Source: Dokdonella_A sp963775445 (GTDB lineage Bacteria; Pseudomonadota; Gammaproteobacteria; Xanthomonadales; Rhodanobacteraceae). From it: a DNA stretch of 64,000 nt. The notes under the pieces were generated by a model that saw nothing but the letters and a program-made list of their open reading frames with translations, ran no database searches and had not been told where the DNA came from. The stretch lies in the NCBI GenBank assembly GCA_963775445.1, contig CAVZIT010000004.1, forward strand, positions 1,674,001 through 1,738,000, read 5' to 3'. The translations under genes and the position numbers were made by a program. How positions within the stretch are numbered: the first letter of the stretch is position 1; each line of letters begins with the position of its first letter. Positions 22,265-32,185 of this stretch are shown piece by piece.

Positions 22265-24796
22265 TCAATCCTCGCCCGGCGTCCCCAGCCAGTCGCCTTC
22301 GCTGTCGATCGGCGAGCCGGGCGGGATGTCGACGTTGCGCGGCCGCTTGGCCAACAAAGTTTCCAGTTGCCGCGGATCGAGCAACTGGCGCGACAGACTT
22401 GCACTCCAGGCGCGATCGTCGGGATCGCCGTGACGTTTTCCGAGCGTGACGGCGACGTCATGCACGCGCTGGTCGAGCCGGGTTGCCACGCCCGGCGTGG
22501 TCTTCGGATTGTGTGCCACCTGTGCGAGCGTGATGAGGGTCCGGTAGGCGATGCGTCGCGATAGCGCGTCGGTGTCGTCGGGTAGCGTCACCGCAAGCAG
22601 GCGGTCGAGCAGTTCGTCGACGCCGAGCGCTTTGGGATTCGCTGCATGCTGCGCATCGAGCCGGGCCAGCCGCGCCGGCGCAAGCAACGCATCCAGCGTG
22701 ATTTCGGCAGCGGCATCGGCAGCGACCAGCGGATCGAACGGCGTTCCGTCGGAGTCGGCGAACAATTCGATTTGATACTGCCGATTCGGGCTCGCGTTGC
22801 GCGCCGCCGACAACAGCGGCACGAGTCGCTCGGGAACGCGCAACTGGTCCGGCGCAAGGGTGGCGAGAACGGCATCCAGCGCCGCGCGTTGTGCGTCCGG
22901 CGGTACCGTTGCCGAGGATTCGTGGCCGCCGCCGTTGACTGCATAACTAAAATCCACTCCACCTACGGCCTTGGCCGCAGCGACCACCTGATAACGGTGC
23001 AGCAACCAGATCGGTACGAATCGCCGGCGCAGGTTGGCAACGGGTTCGCCCGCCGCAAGCGCGTTGAGCCCGAAGTGGTCGATTGCGGCGCGTCGCACGC
23101 CCATCAGTCGGGTCAGTTCGGCGGTCGGATCGGCGCCGTCGTCCCACAGGGACGCCCAAGGTTGCGCCGTGTCGGCGGAGCGGGCATTTTCATCCTCGAT
23201 GTAGCGCTGCCCGGATGCGACCACGGCTTGTGCCTTGGCATCGGCAAACCGCTGCCGATCCTGGCCGGGCGGCGGTTCGCCATAAAGCCAGTCGACCGTC
23301 GCCATGTCCCAACGGCCGACGCCGCCCGCGTACGCCTCGGTGAGATCGGGACGACCATTGACGAGGCTGATGCGCGGCGGCGGATAATCCATCACCGAAG
23401 CGCGTCCCTGCGTGCTCGCGGCAAAGTTGTGCGCGAAGCCGAGCGTGTGCCCGACTTCGTGTGCGCCAAGTTGGCGAAGGCGTTCGAGTGCCACTTGCAC
23501 CGGATCGTTGGGTCCACCCGTGCCGATCTTGTCGGCGCCGACCAGTCCGTCGAAGATCTGGATGTCCTGGCGCACGCGCAGCGATCCGATCACGACCATG
23601 CCCTTGACGATCTCGCCGGTGCGCGGATCGACGATCTCCTGGCCATACGACCAGCCTCGTGTCGCCCGATCCACCCAGTTGACGATGTTGTAGCGTACGT
23701 CCATCGGATCGATGCCGACCGGCAGCAGCTTGACCTGGAATGCGTCGATGTAGCCGGCCGCATCGAAGGCTTTGCTCCACCAGCTGATACCCTGCATCAG
23801 TGCGGAGCGGATCGGTTCGGGCGCGTTGCGATCGACGTAATAGACGATCGGCTTGCGCACTTCCGAGCGCGGGGCGGCGGGATCGATTTTTTCGAGTCGG
23901 AAGCGGTTGGCGTAATCACGCACGACGTCACTGCCGAGCGGCTCGCCGAAGTCCACCACCTGCGTGGAGAAGCCGCCGATGCGCGGATCGAAGCGGCGCG
24001 GATGGAAACCCGGGCCGGGAAGACGCACGAAACTGTGATGCACGGTGAAGCTGATCTGGTTGGCGTCGGGCGCGATGTTGGCGACTTCGTCGCCCGGCAC
24101 TTTCGACGTGTAGGTTTGCACCGCGTCGATTTCGAGATTATCCGGAAACAACTTCACCGACGCGGCATCGGCTGCGCTCAGTTTGTCATCGAGCTTGAAC
24201 CCTTTACCCGCTCCGGTTCCCGCGCCGACGCCGAACGTGTCGGCGCTCTGGTCGAGCGATTGGGCAATGCCCAGCGTATCGGCGGTTAGAAAGCCGGAGA
24301 GATCCACCACCATGCGGCCATCGGGCAAGGTCGTGGCGATGTCCCCCATCCAGACGACCGACGTGACGAAATCGCGGCTCGCCGAGTCGGCGCTACCCGC
24401 GGCGCGGAAACGCGGGTTCTCGAACAGCGCGGCCACCTTGTTGCCGTAGCGTCGAAATGCGATGAGCTGTGTGTTGCCGATGCGGCCGCGGTCGAGAAAC
24501 GTCGGCGCAGCACCGAGACCCGTGCGCAGGGCCGTGGTGTAGAGATAGCGCGCCGAAATGCCGTCGGCTTGCGCGGCTGGCAGGGTGATAAGGATCTTGC
24601 CCGCCTTTGTGTCCACATGCACCGGCAGCAGGCCATCCATTGCCACGGTGTGCTTGAAAACGTCGGCTGCCGTTGCCGGGCGATCGGCGTTCGCCCTGTG
24701 TTCCGACGACGGCGCGGCTGGCGACGTGATGCTGCTGCCCAGCAGCACGAGGACCAGCAGCGGAGCGACGAGCGACTTGCCGGGCAAACCAGGCAT
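22265..24796 (-). CDS. Exported zinc-dependent metalloprotease
   Basis: From ATG 24796 (site AAGGAA) the protein has 843 residues and a signal peptide ending near SSITSPAAP. The central part belongs to the DUF5117/DUF4953 type of gluzincin-like proteases: APEPIRSALMQGISWWSKAF, then GAHEVGHTLGFAHNFAASTQ, which is the extended HExxHxxGxxHN zinc motif, followed by SVMDYPPPRI with the Met-turn. All three zinc His and the catalytic Glu are present. It should act in the periplasm or outside on peptides. About 350 further residues at the C-terminus are helical. It stands alone. Confidence 0.9.
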   Translation of the reverse strand: MPGLPGKSLVAPLLVLVLLGSSITSPAAPSSEHRANADRPATAADVFKHTVAMDGLLPVHVDTKAGKILITLPAAQADGISARYLYTTALRTGLGAAPTFLDRGRIGNTQLIAFRRYGNKVAALFENPRFRAAGSADSASRDFVTSVVWMGDIATTLPDGRMVVDLSGFLTADTLGIAQSLDQSADTFGVGAGTGAGKGFKLDDKLSAADAASVKLFPDNLEIDAVQTYTSKVPGDEVANIAPDANQISFTVHHSFVRLPGPGFHPRRFDPRIGGFSTQVVDFGEPLGSDVVRDYANRFRLEKIDPAAPRSEVRKPIVYYVDRNAPEPIRSALMQGISWWSKAFDAAGYIDAFQVKLLPVGIDPMDVRYNIVNWVDRATRGWSYGQEIVDPRTGEIVKGMVVIGSLRVRQDIQIFDGLVGADKIGTGGPNDPVQVALERLRQLGAHEVGHTLGFAHNFAASTQGRASVMDYPPPRISLVNGRPDLTEAYAGGVGRWDMATVDWLYGEPPPGQDRQRFADAKAQAVVASGQRYIEDENARSADTAQPWASLWDDGADPTAELTRLMGVRRAAIDHFGLNALAAGEPVANLRRRFVPIWLLHRYQVVAAAKAVGGVDFSYAVNGGGHESSATVPPDAQRAALDAVLATLAPDQLRVPERLVPLLSAARNASPNRQYQIELFADSDGTPFDPLVAADAAAEITLDALLAPARLARLDAQHAANPKALGVDELLDRLLAVTLPDDTDALSRRIAYRTLITLAQVAHNPKTTPGVATRLDQRVHDVAVTLGKRHGDPDDRAWSASLSRQLLDPRQLETLLAKRPRNVDIPPGSPIDSEGDWLGTPGED

Positions 24797-25467
24797 TGTG
24801 ATTTCCTTGCGATAGCGCGAATTCAGCGACATGTGCAAAAGCCCGAAGGCAACGACATGTCTCCCCGCTCTTCTTTACAGTCGCGTTGATTGTATTCGCG
24901 ACACTTGGATGGCACCGCCAATCCATCGAGCATATGGAATCTATCAGGTCCTTGCGCGATGCGTCGACGATCATGCAGGCGCGTGCGTCCTCCATCGATG
25001 CCATCGCTGCGGCGTGGTTCGAGAAGTTGCATCCGGTCAACGATGGCACACCGCGATCGGGAAAGGGTCGCACCAAAAGCGCTCAACGAACGCAGATCAT
25101 TTCACCTGCTCGTTGGCGCATCGACCAGCCGAACTCGCTGCGCAGTCCTGGCTTTCCTTGTCGCCGTGCCACTGATACTGCCGCTGGCAGGCACGATTCG
25201 AATCAAATGGTACGTCGTCGCCCCGTGATTGCGCAGCCCGTAAATCCGACATCAGCGGCCGGTTGCGCTCCGATCCTGTGAGTGCGAAAAACTGTCGATT
25301 GCATGGCAAGCCTCGACTCTCACGTCCATGCGCATGCCGGGATCGTGCGCGCCGCGAGCAGCGCGCGCGATCCCCTTCAATCACGAGCCCTTGAACCGCG
25401 TTTACCTCTTTTGCGTAACGCGCATCTGCGCGGGCGACAGATGCATTCTCATGCTGGCAGTGCAATG
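24797..25467. other. No supported gene
   Basis: The 670 bases between two minus-strand genes have open frames on both strands, but none carries a recognisable motif, a good ribosome site or consistent codon bias. I see no RNA gene or repeat. Confidence 0.4.
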
Positions 25468-26403
25468 TCAGCCCCCGCAGGTGTAGGCGCCCTCGTCGCA
25501 TTCGCTCATCGTCGACATGTCGAAGGAGACATCGAAATTCGCCACTGCGCTAACATCAGTTTGCAAGCGCCCGCGCATGCGACCGGGCGTATTCGCATCG
25601 ATGCTCAGCCCGTCGGCGACATCGAGTGTCTTGCGCGCGAAACCGTTGTAATACTCGAGCTTTGCAGTCTTGCCATCGGGCGCGACATCAAGCGCGAGGA
25701 TCGGATAGTTCAGCCAGCCCTTGACGATATCGACGTTGTGGCTCAGCGCCAGCATTTTCGGATTGATCCCCTTGGCCGAGAGCAATAGCCGGGTGAACTT
25801 CAAGTGCTTGGTCTGGGCGTCGAGCATGCGCACTGCAACGCCATCGAATATCGTCACCGGGAGCGCGGGCGCCTGGTCAAGCGGATCGGCTTCGTGCGAG
25901 AGCACATGGCCGGAAACCTGCGCATCCGGTGCGCTTGCGGCGCTGCATGGAAAACGCTTGGGATCTGTTTTGCAGTCGCGTGGTTGCTCGCTGAAACTGC
26001 TGCCGGTGGCCAGCGGGCTGTCGAACATCCAGCCATCGGCAGAGTGCGTTGCGTTCATCATTGCGTAATACGGTTGCGAGTCGACGACGAACAACGTCGC
26101 ACGGTTGCCTTGGCGCCGACCGCCGACAGGATGGCTGCCATCCATGCGGCTGGCGAACTGGGCAAACCAGCTTGCTTGCTTGTCATCGAGGTGCCACGCT
26201 GCTGGATCCAGCAACTTGGCTGCGCGCGCCTTGTCGCCAGCCTTGAATGCGGCGACCAGATCGGTGTAGGCCTTTCCGAGATCGCCGCCGTCGGCGGGCA
26301 ACACTTCCGTTTTTTCCGGCGACGTCGCGGAGGAAGTGCAGGCGGTGCCGAGCAACGCGAGCAAGACAAGGCTGGCGGACCGAAATCCGGTTCGAGTTTT
26401 CAT
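25468..26403 (-). CDS. Putative exported lipoprotein, 311 aa
   Basis: ATG 26403 opens a signal sequence MKTRTGFRSASLVLLALLGT followed by AC and TSSATSPEK, which fits a lipobox with cleavage before Cys22, although the -3 Gly is unusual. The mature part begins with an AYTDLVAAFKAGDKARAAKL helix and continues as an alpha/beta protein with four Cys in the middle and end (DCKTDPKRFPC and SECDEGAYTC). I do not recognise the family. The frame is open to 26526, but residues before the signal peptide make no sense. Confidence 0.75.
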   Translation of the reverse strand: MKTRTGFRSASLVLLALLGTACTSSATSPEKTEVLPADGGDLGKAYTDLVAAFKAGDKARAAKLLDPAAWHLDDKQASWFAQFASRMDGSHPVGGRRQGNRATLFVVDSQPYYAMMNATHSADGWMFDSPLATGSSFSEQPRDCKTDPKRFPCSAASAPDAQVSGHVLSHEADPLDQAPALPVTIFDGVAVRMLDAQTKHLKFTRLLLSAKGINPKMLALSHNVDIVKGWLNYPILALDVAPDGKTAKLEYYNGFARKTLDVADGLSIDANTPGRMRGRLQTDVSAVANFDVSFDMSTMSECDEGAYTCGG

Positions 26404-26860
26404 GGTGTCTCCCGTCATGCATGTGAATCGGAATCGCCGCCACGCAGTGCAGGTGTCGGCGTCGTTTCTGCGCTGCGGCATTTCCCCGACGCGCGGCAGG
26501 CAACGAGTGGCCAGTCCACGCAACACCCGTCAATCCGGTACACGTCAAACGATGCACGGCGGGGCCATGCGAAAGACGGCCAGTGACAAGAATCATCCGA
26601 TCGCGAAAGCCGGCGGGTTTAAGCCGCATTGACAGGTTTCCTGCCGTGAACGTTCCGGATTCATGCACGAGTTGCCTGGTGGCCACTTCGCTGACGTTGC
26701 GCGCAGGTGGGGTCGGCGAGTGATTGACCAGGGTCGACGTCTTGCACAACACTACACGGGGGGTGGCGCGTCGATCGGACATGACGCGGCGCGAGGCGCG
26801 GCTGATACGACAACAAGGCCTGATTTTCCGCGGTGGTTCCTGATGTGGGAGCGTATATCC
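26404..26860. other. No supported gene
   Basis: This is the spacer between two divergent lipoprotein genes. It probably holds both promoters; no palindrome or coding region stands out. Confidence 0.4.
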
Positions 26861-27412
26861 ATGAAATTTGCTTGCTTGCTGCTCTTGATCGCAGCACTGG
26901 GCGCTTGCGCCAGCGCGCCGCAGGTAACAACCGAAACGGCGCCCGGCGCTCGGTTGTCGGCCTATCACTCATACATGTGGCTTCGCAAGCCCGAGGCCGA
27001 TTACCCGTCTTTGCAGGAACACATCGTCGGGGCTGTCGACGAACAATTGCGCGCGAGCGGCTGGGTGGAATCCAGGGATGCCGATATCGTTGTGGTCGCC
27101 AACTCCACCACGAGCGAGAAGCGAACGAGCAGTACTGTCGGGGGAGTGGATCGGGGCTGGGGGTTGCGCGCCGGCCTTGATCATCGCGGCGAAATGGGCG
27201 GCCGGGTCAGGCTGAGCACCCCGAAAACGACCGTGCATATGGCCAAAGTCGCATCGTTGGAAGTCGACATCGTGGATGCAAAAACCCATCAACGAGTCTG
27301 GCGCGGGACGGTCAGCGGAGCTGCGCCGAACTCCGAAGAGGAAGCAATCGCCTCCATCGACTCGCAGATCGCCTCGCTGTTTTCGCGCTTTCCATCGACC
27401 CGCAAACCCTGA
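26861..27412 (+). CDS. DUF4136-type lipoprotein
   Basis: ATG 26861 follows a GGAG site. The start MKFACLLLLIAALGAC is a standard lipoprotein signal with lipobox LGAC, giving a lipidated Cys16. The mature part, with AYHSYMWLRKPEADYPSLQE, IVGAVDEQLRASGWVESRDA and a final WRGTVSG, has the DUF4136 order of elements (a Y-W strand, an LxxxGW turn and an R-W-x-G end). These are outer-membrane-anchored proteins of unknown role. Length is 183 residues. Confidence 0.82.
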   Translation: MKFACLLLLIAALGACASAPQVTTETAPGARLSAYHSYMWLRKPEADYPSLQEHIVGAVDEQLRASGWVESRDADIVVVANSTTSEKRTSSTVGGVDRGWGLRAGLDHRGEMGGRVRLSTPKTTVHMAKVASLEVDIVDAKTHQRVWRGTVSGAAPNSEEEAIASIDSQIASLFSRFPSTRKP

Positions 27413-27609
27413 TCAAATCCCGGCGAGAAATCAGGAACGTCTCCCGCAACGCCTCGCGTCGATTTAACTGCTTTGCAGGTCACCGATCTTGCAGTGGCGT
27501 GTAGCAACGAGCTTGGATCGATTGCCGGGCCGATGCGAAGGCCGTACGCCTGAGGCGGCTTTTGGCTGCATCGGCAATCCGCTCAGATCAAATTCAACGG
27601 ATCACCAGC

Positions 27610-28272
27610 ATGTGCTTCTCCGCCACGGCCAGTTTTACCAGCAGCGCGGTCATCGGCATGGTCGGCGCAGCGACTCTCGCGCGCAGCCAGGGCCGCAGGG
27701 AATGGTTGTTCGCCTCCATCCCGATGTTGTTTGCGTTTCACCAGTTTTCCGAGGGCGCAGTCTGGCTCGGACTGGAGGGCAACGGGCAACTCGGCGGGGT
27801 GCGGGCGTGGGGATTCATGTATGTGCTGTATGCGCAAGGGATTTTGACTTTGCTGATCCCGTTGAGTGTGTGGCTGATCGAGCCGGGTCCTAAACGCCGG
27901 ATGATGGTGTTGCCGTTTCTCGCACTTGGCGCAGGCCTCACGGCTTACCTGCTCTGGGCGCTGCTGGCTTATCCCACCGCGATCTACGTCGAGGGACACA
28001 GCGTCGTGTACAAGAATCCGGGCACCAGCCATCTGACGATTGCGGCGCTGTACGTGATCGCAACCTGTGGCGCGCTGTTCTTTTCCGGTTACCGCTATGT
28101 CGTTGCCCTCGGCGCGGTAAACCTCTTCGGCGTGCTGCTGGTGATCCTGCTCAAGCAATACGCTTTCACGTCGGTATGGTGCGCGTACGCAGCAGTCGTC
28201 AGCGTGCTGGTGTATTTCCATTTTCGCCGTAGACGCCGAAAGGAAATGCGAGCGCTGGTTTCGATTTCGTAG
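27610..28272 (+). CDS. DUF6629-family membrane protein
   Basis: The protein starts at MCFSATASFT, the invariant start of this family, with ATG 27610; the frame is open 16 codons further upstream but without a site. The 220 residues form about six to seven hydrophobic segments. FHQFSEGAVWLGL in the second helix and QYAFTSVWCAYAAVVS near the end are conserved-looking polar inserts. The family is of unknown function in the inner membrane. Confidence 0.85.
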   Translation: MCFSATASFTSSAVIGMVGAATLARSQGRREWLFASIPMLFAFHQFSEGAVWLGLEGNGQLGGVRAWGFMYVLYAQGILTLLIPLSVWLIEPGPKRRMMVLPFLALGAGLTAYLLWALLAYPTAIYVEGHSVVYKNPGTSHLTIAALYVIATCGALFFSGYRYVVALGAVNLFGVLLVILLKQYAFTSVWCAYAAVVSVLVYFHFRRRRRKEMRALVSIS

Positions 28273-28359
28273 GAGCGCCCACCACGTCGCGGCCGCAGGA
28301 CACAGAGCGAACCTGTCGATAAGATGACTGGCCTCCATCGTCTTTCCCGCGAGGCAAAC

Positions 28360-29304
28360 ATGATCCGGATTCCTGTTGCGCTCGTAGCGCTGGTGCTGGT
28401 CTGCATGACAAGTACCGCAGTTGCTCACCAGGCTGCCCCGAGGGAAGTGCCGTCGGCGGAGCCGCCGATCGACATCGCGGATGTCGCTCGCTTCTACAAG
28501 GTCTATGACGCGGCAGGTGGACATCCGAGCGCCGAGCAACTCCAGGCGGATTATCTCGATCCGGGGTCGGACGGGCTTCACCGGCTCGCGAAGTTGCGCA
28601 ACGTGACGGGCGCATCGATTGCGAAGGCAATCGCCAAGTCGCCCGCGATCTATTCGGGCGCCAAGCGCTGCATGGCGGTGCTGCCGCGGGTGCGCAGGCG
28701 TTTGCAGATGGCGATCGAGACGTTTCGCCGGCTCTATCCCGAGGCGGGCATTGCACCGGTCACGATTGCGGTCGGCCGCGGCAAACCGGTCGGGGTGACG
28801 GATGCATCCGGCGTCATGATTGGTCTTGAGGCACTTTGTGCGGTCACGTGGCTGGACCCGAACGTCGAGGACCGATTCGTGCACGTGATCGCGCACGAAT
28901 ACGCCCATGTGCAGCAGGCACGCAAGGCTCCAGCCATCTACAACGACAAGAAGCCCACGGTGCTCGAGGAATCGCTGATCGAAGGTGCGGCCGAATTCGC
29001 CGGCGAAATGATTTCCGGACAGGTCGCGTATGCGCAGTTCAAGACCTCGACCAAGGGGCGGGAAAAGGAAATCGAGACGGCGTTCGTCAGGGACGAAGAC
29101 AAGACCGATCTTTCGGACTGGCTCTACAACGGGACGATGAAGAAGCCCGGCGATCTCGGCTATTGGGTGGGTTATCGCATCGTCAAGTCGTATTACCAGC
29201 ACGCCGCCGACAAGCGACACGCATTTCGCGACATTCTGGAGATGACCGATCCGAAAGCATTCCTCGCAAAAAGCGGCTGGTATCCGGGTATTCGCCTTCG
29301 ATAG
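28360..29304 (+). CDS. Exported putative zinc protease, DUF2268 type
   Basis: Starting at ATG 28360 (site GAGG), the protein has 314 residues and a signal peptide ending in STAVAH. The zinc motif HEYAH is in DRFVHVIAHEYAHVQQARK, and the third ligand is likely the Glu in EESLIEGAAEFAGE. This layout is found in DUF2268 'putative Zn-dependent protease' proteins. It is likely periplasmic. The acyltransferase gene follows 15 bases later, so the two form an operon. Confidence 0.83.
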   Translation: MIRIPVALVALVLVCMTSTAVAHQAAPREVPSAEPPIDIADVARFYKVYDAAGGHPSAEQLQADYLDPGSDGLHRLAKLRNVTGASIAKAIAKSPAIYSGAKRCMAVLPRVRRRLQMAIETFRRLYPEAGIAPVTIAVGRGKPVGVTDASGVMIGLEALCAVTWLDPNVEDRFVHVIAHEYAHVQQARKAPAIYNDKKPTVLEESLIEGAAEFAGEMISGQVAYAQFKTSTKGREKEIETAFVRDEDKTDLSDWLYNGTMKKPGDLGYWVGYRIVKSYYQHAADKRHAFRDILEMTDPKAFLAKSGWYPGIRLR

Positions 29305-29319
29305 AGCATCGGAAGAGGC

Positions 29320-30525
29320 ATGAACGCCATTGGTGCGCGCCATCGAAGCCCTCTCTCAGAGGCTGATCTGGCGCACGCATCGCGGCGCAATCCGGGTATC
29401 GACCTGATGCGCGGACTGGCCATTGTGCTGGTCGTGCTCAATCACCTCGGCCTGCGCATTCCGCTCAAGGATACGGTTCTGGCGGAATGGCTTCCGCGCC
29501 ATGTTCTCGTGGCGTTGAACTACAACGGCTACGAGGCGGTGTTCGTGTTCTTTGTGATCTCCGGTTTCCTGATCGCGGGAAATGCGCTGCGCCGTTGGGG
29601 ACGATTGGCCGGGATCGATCTGCGCGCGTTCTACGCCTTGCGTTTTTCGCGCATCATGCCGTTGCTGCTGATGCTTTTGGTCGTGCTCGGCACCCTGCAC
29701 CTTCTCGGTGCGCCCGACTATGTGATCCATCGCCCGGGACAATCGTTGGCCGGCGCCCTCTTCGCGGCGCTGGCACTGCATCTGAACTGGTACGAAGGGC
29801 ATCTCGGTTATCTGCCCGGAAACTGGGACGTATTGTGGTCGTTGTCGATCGAGGAGGCGTTCTATGTCGGATTTCCGCTGCTATGCCTCCTCACACGACG
29901 CGCGCTGTGGCTTTCGCCGCTGCTGGTCGTGCTTGCGTTGTCGAGTCCGTGGACCCACGCGGCGCTTCGCGGCAACGAGATCTGGCAGGAAAAGGCTTAC
30001 CTGCCGGGCATGGCGGCCATCGCCGCCGGCGTGCTCGGCGCATTGCTCGCGGCGCGCCGGCGCGCACCGCCACGACGTACGTGGTTGCTCCTCGGCACGC
30101 TCGGGTCGCTCGGATTGCTGACCATCGTGTTCGATGGCGCGGCTCTTTGGCACCTTCTGCACGACGGTTATCTGCTGGTGCTGAGTGGCTGCACGCTGTG
30201 CCTGCTGCTGGCGTTTCACTGGCGCGCTTCGTCAGGTAACTGGCGCCCTTCGCGCACACTGGACTGGATTCGGTCGTGGGGACGCTTGAGTTACGAGATC
30301 TATCTCACCCACATGTTCGTGGTATTCGCCGTAGTACGCTTGTTCCGGATGGCTGGCGGTGACTTCGGGAACGGCTGGTTGTGGTACCTGTTCGCACTGC
30401 CAGCGTGCTGGCTGCTGGGCGCACTCGTGGCACGTTTCGTGTCGGTTCCGTGCGAGCGCTGGTTGCGGGTTCGCATGTTGAAGGCCGGCAACACAGGGTC
30501 ACCCGCGGCATGCTTGCAGGATTGA
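29320..30525 (+). CDS. Acyltransferase 3 family membrane protein
   Basis: The 401-residue protein has about ten hydrophobic helices. The entry NPGIDLMRGLAIVLVVLNHL carries the Arg and His typical of acyltransferase 3 (OafA/NodX type), followed by FVFFVISGFLIAGN and the RLxRIxPL-like FSRIMPLL. WDVLWSLSIEEAFYVGFPLL and SYEIYLTHMFV are further family signatures. Such enzymes O-acetylate lipopolysaccharide, peptidoglycan or small molecules at the inner membrane; the acceptor is unknown here. It probably is transcribed with the upstream protease gene. Confidence 0.92.
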   Translation: MNAIGARHRSPLSEADLAHASRRNPGIDLMRGLAIVLVVLNHLGLRIPLKDTVLAEWLPRHVLVALNYNGYEAVFVFFVISGFLIAGNALRRWGRLAGIDLRAFYALRFSRIMPLLLMLLVVLGTLHLLGAPDYVIHRPGQSLAGALFAALALHLNWYEGHLGYLPGNWDVLWSLSIEEAFYVGFPLLCLLTRRALWLSPLLVVLALSSPWTHAALRGNEIWQEKAYLPGMAAIAAGVLGALLAARRRAPPRRTWLLLGTLGSLGLLTIVFDGAALWHLLHDGYLLVLSGCTLCLLLAFHWRASSGNWRPSRTLDWIRSWGRLSYEIYLTHMFVVFAVVRLFRMAGGDFGNGWLWYLFALPACWLLGALVARFVSVPCERWLRVRMLKAGNTGSPAACLQD

Positions 30526-30657
30526 CTCGCGGTCGCCGCGGCATCGTCCATGCACCTACGGCGATGCCGTATCTCGTTGTCGATTGCCATCGCTCGGTGG
30601 CGAAGTACCGCGATGGAGTTGTATGCCTCGTCAGCAATCCCTCCGTATCGCGAAAGA

Positions 30658-31341
30658 TCAAAGCTTGCCGCGAAGCAGCTGTAGTGCGACCCCAAGGTTC
30701 CAGAGGACTGTTGCGAGCAGAACAAGCATCGCGCCGTGTACGTCAAGCTGGAGAGTCCCCGTCAGCAGCGTGGCCACGCCAATCATTCCGATTGCGATTC
30801 CGGCGATGCCCAGCACGTAGTTCGCCCGCGCGCGCATGAATATGGCCGACCACAACATGATCGATATCGACCATGCGATCGAGCCGAAGTCGGCAGCAGT
30901 CTGATTGGCGGTCCAGCCAAACCTCAGAACATGTCGCACGGTCTCCAGCGTTGCTGCATCTGCGCCGGCATAGCGCACAGCGAGATTCGTGGTAATGAAG
31001 CCGTTGATCAATGCCGCGCCAATCATGCCCGCGGTACCGAGCGCGTAGGCAAGCCACGCCGCGCGAGCCAGCCGGGGATCCAGCGTCGGCCGCAACGACA
31101 ACTCGGCAAAGCCGAACAGCAGTAAGCCGAGCAAGGCGATCAGACTCCCGTGCACAACCCGATTGATCGTGGCCTTGTCGCTGATCTCGACCATGAGATC
31201 GCCGATGGTGCTCGCAGTCATGCTCGGATGATGTGCCATGATGAGGAGTGCCAGCATCGAGGCGATGCCGATGACGAGGCCGGTAGTGCGGGCGCTGCAG
31301 ACGAGGGGTTGCGATTGCATGGGCGCGTGGGAATTCGTCAT
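30658..31341 (-). CDS. Integral membrane protein next to a TetR regulator
   Basis: From ATG 31341 the protein has 227 residues and about six hydrophobic helices (first TTGLVIGIASMLALLIMAHH). No known transporter motif is visible; it resembles uncharacterised small membrane proteins often placed beside TetR genes. It is divergent from the TetR gene, and the shared spacer holds a palindrome. I infer control by that regulator. Confidence 0.78.
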   Translation of the reverse strand: MTNSHAPMQSQPLVCSARTTGLVIGIASMLALLIMAHHPSMTASTIGDLMVEISDKATINRVVHGSLIALLGLLLFGFAELSLRPTLDPRLARAAWLAYALGTAGMIGAALINGFITTNLAVRYAGADAATLETVRHVLRFGWTANQTAADFGSIAWSISIMLWSAIFMRARANYVLGIAGIAIGMIGVATLLTGTLQLDVHGAMLVLLATVLWNLGVALQLLRGKL

Positions 31342-31414
31342 GTGGAATCCAGGTGGCGGGGCAGTCACAGAGCCTAACGGCGTCCAGTCCATCCGGTGGG
31401 GCAGGCGGCATGAT

Positions 31415-31455
31415 TCCGGACACCGAATAGCGATTGTCCGGATCGCGATTGTCCA
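31415..31455. promoter_or_regulatory. Candidate TetR operator
   Basis: TCCGGACA (31415-31422) and TGTCCGGA (31435-31442) are perfect 8-base inverted arms around 12 bases. The right arm overlaps a direct repeat GCGATTGTCC (31430-31439 and 31446-31455). The site lies between the divergent membrane-protein and TetR genes, 23 bases before the TetR start. Confidence 0.6.
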
Positions 31456-31464
31456 GGATCTCGC

Positions 31465-32082
31465 ATGACGCGGACCAATCGCCGCGCCGAATGCACGCGT
31501 GCCGCCGTTCGCGAGGCATTCGTTGCGTTGTTTTTCGAACGCGGCTACGACGAGATTTCGACGACTGACGTTGCGCGGCGCGCGGGCGTGGGACGCTCGA
31601 CGTTTTACGAACACTTCCGAGGCAAGGAAGACTTGCTGCTGAAGACGATTCACAGACCGTTCGAACCGCTCGCGACGCTTGTGGATGACAAGATCGACAA
31701 GACCGAACTGCGACTGGCGTTGGAGCATTTCTGGAACCATCGCAGAAATTCGCAGGTGACCAGGCGCGAATCGTCGAGGCGTGCGATGGCGCGTGTACTC
31801 ACCGGCGTGCTTGCGCGACGGCTGCGTTCGCGCGGCGAGTCGGAGGCACGAATAACCCTGCTTTCGGTTGTGATTGCGGAGCTGCTGCTCGGGATCATCG
31901 CAGCGTGGCTGTCCGGGGCGATCGTGATTTCGACGACGGCCCTGACTGCCTTGCTGGCCGGCAGCGTCAAAGCCTTGCTTGCCTCACGCGTCGAGGACGA
32001 GAGAGTCTCGAATCCATCGGAAATGGCAGCGCAGTCTGGTCGAGGGCCGGATAGCGGTCGTCACCGCCCACCGGGGGTATAG
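31465..32082 (+). CDS. TetR/AcrR family transcriptional regulator
   Basis: The 205-residue protein has the TetR DNA-binding domain at residues 10-57: REAFVALFFERGYDEISTTD, VARRAGVGRSTFYEHFRGKE. The C-terminal ligand domain is helical and shows no close resemblance to a known drug- or metabolite-binding type. It probably represses the divergent membrane-protein gene and itself through the palindrome in the spacer. The inducer is unknown. Confidence 0.92.
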   Translation: MTRTNRRAECTRAAVREAFVALFFERGYDEISTTDVARRAGVGRSTFYEHFRGKEDLLLKTIHRPFEPLATLVDDKIDKTELRLALEHFWNHRRNSQVTRRESSRRAMARVLTGVLARRLRSRGESEARITLLSVVIAELLLGIIAAWLSGAIVISTTALTALLAGSVKALLASRVEDERVSNPSEMAAQSGRGPDSGRHRPPGV

Positions 32083-32185
32083 TGGATCGCCGCCCGTGAT
32101 TCCCGGGCAGCCGACCGAGCGGGAAACGGTCAAACGGGGCGCAGCACATTCCGGTGCGAAAGCGACGCATCGTGAGGAGGGGACC

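Noticed and set aside
22646..24289. 547-codon open frame opposite the metalloprotease
   Set aside because: It is the antisense of the zinc protease, with no motif or ribosome site.
24886..25281. 131-codon plus-strand frame
   Set aside because: No motif, no good start, and alternative frames in the same stretch look equally random.
27583..29343. 586-codon open frame on the minus strand
   Set aside because: It runs through three plus-strand features with known or plausible families and has no motif of its own.
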